Source of the DNA: Planctomycetaceae bacterium
Lineage (GTDB): Bacteria; Planctomycetota; Phycisphaerae; Phycisphaerales; SM1A02
NCBI GenBank assembly: GCA_947459855.1
Contig: CANHFL010000009.1
Location: 1 to 11,279, forward strand
DNA length: 11,279 nt
Reading direction: 5' to 3'
The notes under the pieces were generated by a model. The model saw only the letters and a list, made by a program, of their open reading frames with translations. It was not told the origin of the DNA and did not search any database. Made by a program: the position numbers and the translations under genes. Of the stretch, positions 4,835-11,279 are shown one piece after another; position 1 is the first letter of the stretch, and the number at the start of each line of letters is the position of its first letter.

Positions 4835-7270
4835 ATGCCCTCCGACACAGGAACCCAGTCTCCCGCCGCACGGTCGGCCTCGATGTTCGAGCGCCGGATG
4901 CTGTGGATCGGCGTGGCCATGGTGCTGGTGGTCGGCGCGATGGCGGCGCGCCTCTTCAGCCTGACGATCGTTGGGGGCGCGCAGGCGCTGGCCGTGGCCG
5001 AGGGGCGCATGGACCGCAGCACGCTGCTGCCCACGGTGCGCGGCGCGATCACCGACCGCAAGGGCCGCGTGCTGGCCGAGAGCGTTCCCAGCTACGACCT
5101 GGCCATCCAGTACGCCGCGATCAACGGCGCGTGGGCCGACACGCGCGCGGTGGCCGCCGCGAAGAAGGAGGCCGGCCGCGCGGCGTGGAACAAGCTGGGC
5201 CCCGCCGACCGTGCCGCGCGCATCGAGTCTCACCGGCGCGAGCTGGCCGCCGAGCTCGAGGGCGTGCTGGACGCCGTCAGCGCCGCCGCCGGCGTCGCAC
5301 GCACGGAGCTCGCCGACCGGATGGGCGAGGTGCGCACGCAGGTCGAGAAGAAGGCGCACGCCGTGTGGGATGCGCGGCTGGAGCTCGAGCGCGCGAAGTA
5401 CGGCGAGGAGGCCGAGGCCGCGTTCAGCGCGCGCCCGATCGCCGAGCAGTCCGAGCCGCACGTGATCCTGACGCAGCTGCCCACGCAGGCCGCGTTCGCG
5501 CTGCGCAAGCTGGGCGACGCGCATCCGGGCATCCTCGAGGTGCAGGACAGCACGCGGCGCGTCTATCCCTGGGCCACGGCGAAGCTCGAGGTCGACCGCG
5601 CATCGATGCCGCGCCCGCTGCGCGGCGGCCCGGTCACGATCGAGCTGGCCGGCGTCGCGGACCACATCGTCGGCACCGTGCGCGAGGAGGTCTGGCGCGA
5701 GGACCTGGAGCGCCGCCCGTTCCGCGCATCCGGGGACGGCGATCTGCGCACGGACCTCGGCGGCTACCGCCCCGGCCGCGACATGATCGGCGCGCGCGGC
5801 ATCGAGCGCACGTACGAGGACCAGCTGCGCGGCCTGCGCGGGCGCGAGGTGAAGCACCTGGACGACGGCCAGGTCGCGCGCACGGGCCCGACGCTTGGCA
5901 CGCCCATCCAGCTGACGGTCGACATCGCGCTGCAGGCGCGCATCCAGGCGCTGTTCGACCCAAAGATCGGCCTGGCACGCGCGCAGCAGTGGCACTACGG
6001 CTGGAACGACGACGGCAGCCCGAAGCCCATGCCGCTGCCGTACCTCAGCCCGCTCAACGGCGCCGCCGTGGTGGTGGACGTCGACACCGGCGAGATCCTG
6101 GCCATGGTCAGTTGGCCCACGATGGCCGCCGGCGACGCGATGGACCCGCCCATGCGCACGCTGCGCGCCCCGCAGGTGAACCGCGCGATCGAGGCCCCGT
6201 ACCCGCCCGGCTCGATCATCAAGCCGCTGGTCTACGTCAGCGCCGTGAAGGGCGGTGCGTTCCCGGCGGACGGCACCATCGAGTGCAACGGCCACTTCTT
6301 CGGCCCCAACGACGCGTTCGGCCGCTGCTGGATCTACCGCGCGCAGCACAAGTTCCTGACGCACAGCAAGCAACTGAACGGGCCGCTGGACGTCGAGGCT
6401 GGCATCAGCCGCAGCTGCAACATCTTCTTCTACACGCTGGCGCAGCGCATGGGCCTGCGGCAGCTGGTGGGCTGGTACCGCGACTTCGGACTGGGCACGC
6501 AGCTCGACGTCGGCCTGGCGCGGCGCGAGCCCGTCCGCGCCGAGGACGGCACCGTCACCGGCGAACGCCTGGTCGGCGAGCACGCGGGCCTGCTGCCGTC
6601 CGACGCCGCGATCGCCGAGATCGAGCGCAAGGGCGACCGCATCGTGCCGGTGATCGCTGGCATCGGGCAGGGGCCCATCGCGTGGACGCCGCTGCAGGCC
6701 GCGAACGCCTACGCGACGCTCGCGCGCGGCGGCGTGATTCGCGACGCCACGATCCTGCGCACCGACATCGCAGGACGCGGCACGCGCCGCACGGGCGACC
6801 TGGCGCTGGACCCGCGCAGCTGCGACCGCGCGCTGGAGGGCCTGCGCCAGGCCGTCGAGGAGCGCTGGGGCACCGGCCACCACGTCAGCTACGAGGACCG
6901 CCGTCCCGAGGCGATCATCAACGCGCCCGGCGTCGTGGTGTGGGCCAAGACCGGCACCGCGCAGGCGCCGCCGCTGCGCATCGACCACGACGGCGACGGC
7001 ACGCCCGACGAGACCATCAAGGACCTGGACCACGGCTGGTTCGTCGGCCTGGCCGGCGACGCCGCGGAGAACCGCCCGCGCTACGCGATCGCGGTGTTCC
7101 TGGAGGACGGCGGCAGCGGCGGCAAGAGCGCCGGACCGATCGCCAACCAGGTCATCCACGCGCTGATCACCGAGGGCTACCTGCAGGGCGACGCGCGCGC
7201 CCGCCCGAAGCGCGCCGCGCCGCAGCCGCTGGGCGAAGGCGACGTCGAGCCGTCGGGGGGTGCCGGATGA
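4835..7270 (+). CDS. mrdA: Penicillin-binding protein 2 (class B transpeptidase), enlarged
   Basis: Cross-links peptidoglycan in the periplasm as RodA's partner in the elongation complex. The 811 residues comprise a short cytoplasmic tail, one membrane anchor (about 22-45), a pedestal domain beginning [15 protein letters not shown] (69-83), a [15 protein letters not shown] segment (319-333), and a transpeptidase domain with all three motifs: S460-I-I-K463 in PPGSIIK, S527-C-N529, and K705-T-G707. [19 protein letters not shown] (609-627) is also typical. E. coli PBP2 has 633 residues. The extra length includes a charged Ala-rich, probably helical stretch (about 101-200) in the pedestal and a [10 protein letters not shown] segment (717-726) just after KTG. 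The C-terminal tail from 786 is Arg/Pro-rich. The stop overlaps the rodA ATG by 4 bp. PBP2 rather than FtsI is preferred because of the RodA neighbour, but the two class B types are hard to separate by eye. Confidence 0.93.
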   Translation: MPSDTGTQSPAARSASMFERRMLWIGVAMVLVVGAMAARLFSLTIVGGAQALAVAEGRMDRSTLLPTVRGAITDRKGRVLAESVPSYDLAIQYAAINGAWADTRAVAAAKKEAGRAAWNKLGPADRAARIESHRRELAAELEGVLDAVSAAAGVARTELADRMGEVRTQVEKKAHAVWDARLELERAKYGEEAEAAFSARPIAEQSEPHVILTQLPTQAAFALRKLGDAHPGILEVQDSTRRVYPWATAKLEVDRASMPRPLRGGPVTIELAGVADHIVGTVREEVWREDLERRPFRASGDGDLRTDLGGYRPGRDMIGARGIERTYEDQLRGLRGREVKHLDDGQVARTGPTLGTPIQLTVDIALQARIQALFDPKIGLARAQQWHYGWNDDGSPKPMPLPYLSPLNGAAVVVDVDTGEILAMVSWPTMAAGDAMDPPMRTLRAPQVNRAIEAPYPPGSIIKPLVYVSAVKGGAFPADGTIECNGHFFGPNDAFGRCWIYRAQHKFLTHSKQLNGPLDVEAGISRSCNIFFYTLAQRMGLRQLVGWYRDFGLGTQLDVGLARREPVRAEDGTVTGERLVGEHAGLLPSDAAIAEIERKGDRIVPVIAGIGQGPIAWTPLQAANAYATLARGGVIRDATILRTDIAGRGTRRTGDLALDPRSCDRALEGLRQAVEERWGTGHHVSYEDRRPEAIINAPGVVVWAKTGTAQAPPLRIDHDGDGTPDETIKDLDHGWFVGLAGDAAENRPRYAIAVFLEDGGSGGKSAGPIANQVIHALITEGYLQGDARARPKRAAPQPLGEGDVEPSGGAG

Positions 7271-8460
7271 CGGTGCTCGTCTCCAACAGCCTGCCGCGGG
7301 GCCTGCGGCGCGAGCGCGCCTCGGCGGTGCGGACTCCCGCGCGCGAATGGCTGAACTGGGCGTGGCTCCCGGTGGTCGCCGCGCTGGGGCTCAGCCTGAT
7401 CGGGGTCGCTGCGATCGGCACCACCGAACCGGGGCTGGCCAGCAAGCAGACGACGTTCCTTGGCGTCGGGATCGGCGCGGCGGCGCTGGTGGGCAGCCGC
7501 CACTGGCGCTGGCTGCAGAAGTGGTCGTGGGTGATCCTGGGCATCAACGTGCTGCTGATGCTCTTCCTGTTCGCTCCGGGCGTGCCCGAGTCGATCGTGC
7601 GCGCCCGCAACGGCGCGCGGCGCTGGATCAACGTGGGCTTCACCGACATCCAGCCCGGCGAGCTGGCCAAGCTCACCTGGATCCTGGCGATGGCGTCGTG
7701 GATGCGGGTCGCGCCCACCGTGCGGCGGCTGGAGAACGTGCTGGCGATGATCGCGGCGACCGCCGTCCCCGTGGCGCTGATCGTCCTCCAGCCCGACCTG
7801 GACAGCGCGCTTCTCTTCGGCCCCACGCTCGTCGTCATGCTGCTGGCCGCCGGCGCGCGGCTGCGGCACCTGGCCGCCATCTGCACAGTGGTGCTGGTGC
7901 TGGCGCCGTGCAGCTACCCGTTCCTGAAGCAGCACCAGCGCGACCGCATCGACGCGCTGGCGGCGCAGGTGATGGGCGACACGCGCGTCAACGACGGCAT
8001 CGGCTACCAGGCGAACCGCGCGGTCACGCTGGCCGGTGCGGGCGGGCTTGCAGGGCGCGGCGCCGAGGATGCGGGCGCCCTGGTCAAGTACAACCGCCTG
8101 CCCGAGGAGTACAACGACATGGTCTTCGCGGTGGTCTGCTGCCGCTGGGGCATGCTGGGCGGGCTGGCGGTGTGGATCCTCGGGGCGGCCTACGCCTTCG
8201 GCGCGTTCATGGTCGCGCAGCGCGCGGGCAGCGCGTTCGGGCGGATCGCCGCCATCGGCATCGGCGCCATGGTCTTTCTGCAGCTGGCCGTCAACACCGG
8301 GATGACCATCGGACTGCTGCCCGTCACGGGCATGCAGCTGCCGTTCGTCAGTTACGGCGGTTCCAGCCTGGTCAGCCTGTGGCTCACGACGGGCGTCCTG
8401 TTCGCCATCGCCAGCCGCCGCGGCCGCGGATTCGACCGCGAGCAGGCGGCGGAGGGCTGA
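7267..8460 (+). CDS. rodA: SEDS glycosyltransferase RodA (FtsW/RodA/SpoVE family)
   Basis: Polymerises lipid II into glycan strands in the cytoplasmic membrane and works with PBP2. The 397 residues form a multi-pass membrane protein with a polar N-terminal tail of about 30 residues. SEDS motifs are NGARRWINVGFTDIQPGELAKL (115-136), QPDLDSALLF (175-184), LPEEYNDMVFAVV (278-290) with the presumed catalytic Asp284, and GMTIGLLPVTGMQLPFVSYGGSS (345-367). Two motifs differ from the usual form: QPDLG is QPDLD, and the E-E-x-G that normally follows the catalytic loop is C-R-W-G (292-295). The start overlaps the mrdA stop (ATGA), indicating coupled translation. FtsW is the alternative name; the mrdA partner favours RodA. 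Confidence 0.93.
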   Translation: MTVLVSNSLPRGLRRERASAVRTPAREWLNWAWLPVVAALGLSLIGVAAIGTTEPGLASKQTTFLGVGIGAAALVGSRHWRWLQKWSWVILGINVLLMLFLFAPGVPESIVRARNGARRWINVGFTDIQPGELAKLTWILAMASWMRVAPTVRRLENVLAMIAATAVPVALIVLQPDLDSALLFGPTLVVMLLAAGARLRHLAAICTVVLVLAPCSYPFLKQHQRDRIDALAAQVMGDTRVNDGIGYQANRAVTLAGAGGLAGRGAEDAGALVKYNRLPEEYNDMVFAVVCCRWGMLGGLAVWILGAAYAFGAFMVAQRAGSAFGRIAAIGIGAMVFLQLAVNTGMTIGLLPVTGMQLPFVSYGGSSLVSLWLTTGVLFAIASRRGRGFDREQAAEG

Positions 8461-8471
8461 GGCGCACCGCC

Positions 8472-8477
8472 TAGGAT
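8472..8477 (+). promoter_or_regulatory. Possible -10 box (TAGGAT) for rsmG
   Basis: TAGGAT ends 7 bases before the rsmG ATG, the spacing expected if transcription starts at the start codon. There is no Shine-Dalgarno and no recognisable -35. If used, rsmG and dinG can be transcribed apart from mrdA-rodA. Confidence 0.4.
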
Positions 8478-8484
8478 CCATCCC

Positions 8485-9204
8485 ATGCCCGTTGCCGTCC
8501 CTGCCATGCCGTCCGACGTCGCCCAGGCGCTTTCCGCCGCGGGCATCGAGCTCGAAGCGGGCGATGCCGAGAAGCTCCAGCGCTACCTGCAGGCGCTGCT
8601 GGACGCCAACGAGCGCTTCAACCTGACCGCGATCACCGACCCCGCCGAGGCGTGGGTTCGCCACGTCCAGGACAGCCTCACGCTGGTGCCGTTCCTGGCC
8701 AGCGCGGGGGCGCAGCGCGTGATCGACGTCGGCTCGGGCGGCGGACTTCCGGGCCTGCCGCTGGCGATCGTCATGCCGGACGTGCAGTTCACGCTGCTCG
8801 AGGCGACCGGCAAGAAGGCGGGCTTCATCTTCGACACCGCCGAGGCGCTTGGGCTCGCGAACGTGAAGGTGCTCAACGAGCGCGCCGAGGTGGCGGGGCA
8901 GGACCACAAGACGCACCGTGCGATGTACGACGCCGTGACCAGCCGCGCGGTCGGGCGGCTGCAGGTGCTGGCGGAGCTGACCGTGCCCTTCGCCAAGGAG
9001 GGCGGCACCGTGCTCTGCATCAAGGGCGACAAGGCCGCCGACGAGGTGGCCGAGGCCAAGCAGGCGCTCTACAAGCTGCACGCGCAGGTCGTGGACCTGC
9101 ACAAGACGGCCACCGGCACGGTGGTGGTGATCGAGAAGTCGCGCGCCACCCCGCGCCAGTACCCGCGCCAGCCGGGCGAACCCAAGCGCAAGCCGCTCGC
9201 CTGA
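8485..9204 (+). CDS. rsmG: 16S rRNA (guanine-N7)-methyltransferase RsmG
   Basis: Methylates N7 of G527 (E. coli numbering) in the 530 loop of 16S rRNA using S-adenosylmethionine; loss gives low-level streptomycin resistance in several bacteria. The 239 residues show NLTAI (46-50), HVQDSL (60-65), the SAM-binding motif DVGSGGGLPGLPLAI (81-95), LLEATGKKAGF (104-114), TSRAV (152-156), the KGDK region (180-183) and the basic C-terminal TPRQYPRQPGEPKRKPL (222-238). The length is slightly above the usual 205-240. A second in-frame ATG lies 7 codons in, but the first is supported by a TAGGAT hexamer 7 bases upstream. It follows rodA by 24 bases and precedes dinG by 20, so it is probably read together with dinG. 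Confidence 0.96.
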   Translation: MPVAVPAMPSDVAQALSAAGIELEAGDAEKLQRYLQALLDANERFNLTAITDPAEAWVRHVQDSLTLVPFLASAGAQRVIDVGSGGGLPGLPLAIVMPDVQFTLLEATGKKAGFIFDTAEALGLANVKVLNERAEVAGQDHKTHRAMYDAVTSRAVGRLQVLAELTVPFAKEGGTVLCIKGDKAADEVAEAKQALYKLHAQVVDLHKTATGTVVVIEKSRATPRQYPRQPGEPKRKPLA

Positions 9205-9224
9205 GCGCGCGGCAGTGGCCGACG

Positions 9225-11213
9225 ATGACGTTGACGACCGACATCCTCCTGTCCGACACCGGGGCCGTCGCGCGGCGCCTGGCCGGTTTCGAGGTGCGCC
9301 CGCAGCAGCTGCGCATGGCGGCGGCGGTCGAGGCCGCGTTCGAGAACCGCCAGCGGCTCTTCGTCGAGGCGGGCACCGGCGTCGGCAAGAGCTTCGCGTA
9401 CCTGATCCCGGCCATCCGGCGGATCGTGGAGCGCGGCGAGCGCGTGGTGGTGGCGACGCACACCATCAGCCTGCAGGAGCAGCTTCTTGAGAAGGACGTG
9501 CCGCTCCTCAACGCGGTGATCCCCGAGGAGTTCAGCGCGGTGCTGGTGAAGGGCCGCGGCAACTACCTGAGCCTGCGCCGCCTGAAGCTGGCCAGCGAAC
9601 GCGAGGCCCGCCTCTTCAGCTGGGAGGACGACCGCAACGAACTGCGTCGCCTGGAGGACTGGGCGTACCGCACCGAGGACGGGTCGCTCGCCAGCCTGCC
9701 GCAGATGCCGCGGTCCGAGGTCTGGGACCACGTCGAGAGCGACGCGCACAACTGCATGGGCCGGCGCTGCCCGACGTTCGACAAGTGCTTCTACCAGGCC
9801 GCGCGGCGGCGCATGGAGAACGGGCAGCTGCTGATCACGAACCACGCGCTGTTCTTCGCGGACCTGGCGATGCGTTCGCGCGCCGGCGCCACGGGCGGCG
9901 TGCTGCCGCCGTACGACCACGTGATCCTGGACGAGGCGCACGAGATCGAGGACGTCGCCAGCGAGCACTTCGGGCTGCGGCTGGGCGAGGGTGCGGTGCG
10001 GCACCTGCTGCGCACGCTGTACCAGACGTCGACGGGGCGCGGGTTCCTGAGCTCGATGCGCGGCGGCGAGGGTGCGGAAGGCACGATCGAGGATTCGATC
10101 CGCAAGGTGCGCGCCTGCGAGAGCGCGATCGAGCGGCAGTTCGACGCGCTGTGGCAGTGGCACGAGCGCAACGGCGGCTCGAGCGGCCGGATGCGCGGGG
10201 CCGGCGAGGTGCCGGACCACCTGTCGGCGCCGATGCTGGAGCTGGCCGCGGCGCTGCGCCTGCTGCGCGACGTGATCACGTCCGAGGCCGACCAGCTGGA
10301 GCTGAACGCCTACGCCGCGCGCGCGGAGGGCTACGCACAGGCCTCGCGTGACCTGCTGGCGCAGGCCGTCGCGGGCTGCGTGTACTGGGTCGAGGCCGGC
10401 AAGCGCCGCCGCGGGGGAGAACGCCCGCCGCTGACGGTCGTGTGCGCCGCCGTGGACGTGGGGCCGATCCTGCGCGAGCATCTCTTCGCGCAGGACAAGG
10501 GCGTGGTGCTGACCAGCGCCACGCTGGCGACGCAGAAGGCCGACTTCCGCCACGCGGCGACGCGCCTGGGCTGCGACGACCCGCAGACCCTGCAGCTGGG
10601 CAGCCCGTTCGACTACGCGCGGCTGGTGGAGTTCATCGTGGACCGCACCATGCCGGAGCCGACCGCGCCCGAGTACGAGGACGAGCTGGCCGAGCGCGTC
10701 CTGGACCACGTGCGCGCCACGGACGGCGGCGCGTTCGTGCTGTTCACCAGCTTCCGCACGCTGGACGCGGTGGCCGAGCGCATCGTGGACACGCTGGCCG
10801 AGGACGGCCACCCGCTGCACATCCAGGGCAAGGGCGTGCCGCGGCACCTGCTGCTGCAGCGGTTCCGCGAGGACGAGCGCAGCGTGCTCTTCGGCGTCAG
10901 CAGCTTCTGGCAGGGGGTCGACGTGCGCGGCCGTGCCCTGCGCAACGTGATCATCACGCGCCTGCCGTTCGAGGTCCCGGACCGGCCGATCGTGCAGGCC
11001 CGCCACGAGCTGATCGAGGCGCGGGGCGGCAAGCCGTTCTTCGAGGATTCGCTGCCGCGCGCGGTGCTGCGCTTCAAGCAGGGCTTCGGGCGGCTGGTGC
11101 GCAGCTCCACCGACGAGGGCCGCGTCGTGGTGCTCGACCCGCGCATCGTGACCAAGCGCTACGGGCAGATGTTCATCGACGCGCTGCCCGAGGGCGTGGT
11201 CGTGCGGGCGTAG
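9225..11213 (+). CDS. dinG: DinG/XPD-type ATP-dependent DNA helicase
   Basis: A superfamily 2 5'-3' helicase expected to unwind forks, R-loops or D-loops during repair. The 662 residues have Walker A EAGTGVGKS (48-56), motif Ia ATHTISLQEQL (77-87), an iron-sulfur region with Cys177, Cys182 and Cys188 (C-x4-C-x5-C, in CMGRRCPTFDKC), TNHALFF (205-211), the DEAH box (236-239), LTSATL (429-434), FWQGVDVRG (561-569) and motif VI QGFGRLVRSS (619-628). In relatives the first cluster cysteine lies in a KGRxNYxC segment; here it reads KGRGNYLS, with Ser116 at that position. No N-terminal exonuclease domain is present. The ATG at 9225 is the first start in this frame after the rsmG stop and puts a normal-length N-terminus before Walker A. 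No Shine-Dalgarno is seen. A broader label, DinG-family helicase, is certain; strict DinG orthology is less so. Confidence 0.93.
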   Translation: MTLTTDILLSDTGAVARRLAGFEVRPQQLRMAAAVEAAFENRQRLFVEAGTGVGKSFAYLIPAIRRIVERGERVVVATHTISLQEQLLEKDVPLLNAVIPEEFSAVLVKGRGNYLSLRRLKLASEREARLFSWEDDRNELRRLEDWAYRTEDGSLASLPQMPRSEVWDHVESDAHNCMGRRCPTFDKCFYQAARRRMENGQLLITNHALFFADLAMRSRAGATGGVLPPYDHVILDEAHEIEDVASEHFGLRLGEGAVRHLLRTLYQTSTGRGFLSSMRGGEGAEGTIEDSIRKVRACESAIERQFDALWQWHERNGGSSGRMRGAGEVPDHLSAPMLELAAALRLLRDVITSEADQLELNAYAARAEGYAQASRDLLAQAVAGCVYWVEAGKRRRGGERPPLTVVCAAVDVGPILREHLFAQDKGVVLTSATLATQKADFRHAATRLGCDDPQTLQLGSPFDYARLVEFIVDRTMPEPTAPEYEDELAERVLDHVRATDGGAFVLFTSFRTLDAVAERIVDTLAEDGHPLHIQGKGVPRHLLLQRFREDERSVLFGVSSFWQGVDVRGRALRNVIITRLPFEVPDRPIVQARHELIEARGGKPFFEDSLPRAVLRFKQGFGRLVRSSTDEGRVVVLDPRIVTKRYGQMFIDALPEGVVVRA

Positions 11214-11216
11214 CGC

Positions 11217-11279
11217 TCAGCGCATCCACCCCAGCACCAACACGTCGCGCCGCACGCCGTCGAACGTGCACGCGCCGGG
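11217..11279 (-). CDS. C-terminal end of an opposing gene, possibly a GNAT acetyltransferase
   Basis: A minus-strand frame enters from the right edge and ends at TGA 3 bases from the dinG stop. Its last 20 residues read PGACTFDGVRRDVLVLGWMR. The pattern F-D/E-G-V-R-R-D-V-L at the very end resembles the C-termini of RimJ/RimL-like GNAT acetyltransferases, where this strand closes the fold. Twenty residues are too few to be sure, and a chance frame is possible. Convergent genes with nearly abutting stops are common. Confidence 0.4.
   Translation of the reverse strand, partial: PGACTFDGVRRDVLVLGWMR

Noticed and set aside
4728..4871. A 48-codon N-terminal extension of YchF
   Set aside because: YchF proteins start a few residues before the P-loop, and the extension would run through the divergent control region and into mrdA.
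3532..5061. A 509-residue minus-strand open frame overlapping ychF
   Set aside because: It is a shifted-frame copy of ychF made of low-complexity Arg/Gly/Pro sequence; ychF itself has every family motif in another frame.
4642..8460. A 1272-residue plus-strand open frame spanning mrdA and rodA
   Set aside because: Only its last part (from 7267) is RodA. The rest is the Arg/Gly/Ala-rich alternative frame of PBP2, as expected in GC-rich DNA with few stop codons.
7177..9102. A long minus-strand open frame opposite rodA and rsmG
   Set aside because: It is the antisense of two clear genes, with a His/Arg/Ala-rich composition and no motif. A similar frame opposite dinG (9069-11006) is rejected for the same reason.

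Overview
The window looks like a chromosomal segment from a very GC-rich bacterium (about 70% GC by eye). It carries housekeeping genes for cell-wall synthesis, nucleotide metabolism, translation, protein turnover and DNA repair. The most likely source is the Planctomycetota, perhaps Phycisphaerae. The reasons are an N-terminal-only GlmU-like protein directly before prs, a short Aat, an adjacent CD225/DUF2752 pair, an enlarged PBP2, and several starts with a -10-like hexamer 7-10 bases before the ATG instead of a Shine-Dalgarno site. This assignment is inference from gene content. I see no insertion sequence, CRISPR array, phage gene or rRNA.

Layout. Positions 1-1582 are on the minus strand and read leftwards: tRNA-Gln(UUG), a GlmU-like nucleotidyltransferase, then prs (PRPP synthase, cut by the left edge). 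The last two overlap by 4 bp. Positions 1583-1944 hold no convincing gene but contain a perfect 26-bp inverted repeat with a 3-base loop. On the plus strand, 1945-3313 is a tight cluster: aat (leucyl/phenylalanyl-tRNA-protein transferase), a 98-aa CD225/dispanin membrane protein and a 150-aa DUF2752 membrane protein. Positions 3314-3638 are a mostly non-coding gap that may encode a 49-residue basic peptide on the minus strand behind a recognisable promoter. The universal GTPase gene ychF follows on the minus strand (3639-4727). A 107-base divergent region with two stem-loops separates it from a plus-strand series: mrdA (PBP2), rodA (overlapping by 4 bp), rsmG and a dinG-like helicase gene (ends 11213). 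The right edge catches the last 20 codons of an opposing gene.

How they work together. PBP2 and RodA form the transpeptidase/glycosyltransferase pair of the elongation machinery, and the GlmU-like enzyme probably supplies UDP-GlcNAc for the same wall. Prs supplies PRPP for nucleotides. Aat, RsmG, YchF and tRNA-Gln serve translation and N-degron protein turnover. CD225 and DUF2752 probably form a membrane-protein pair of unknown function.

I did not find a clear new multi-gene system. The points most worth checking are the 55-base palindrome before aat, the CD225-DUF2752 pair, a calcium-loop-like insertion just after the KTG motif of PBP2, a DinG-type helicase with one of its four expected cluster cysteines apparently replaced by serine, altered SEDS motifs in RodA, the recurring leaderless-type starts, and the promoter/operator-like structure before the 49-codon ORF.
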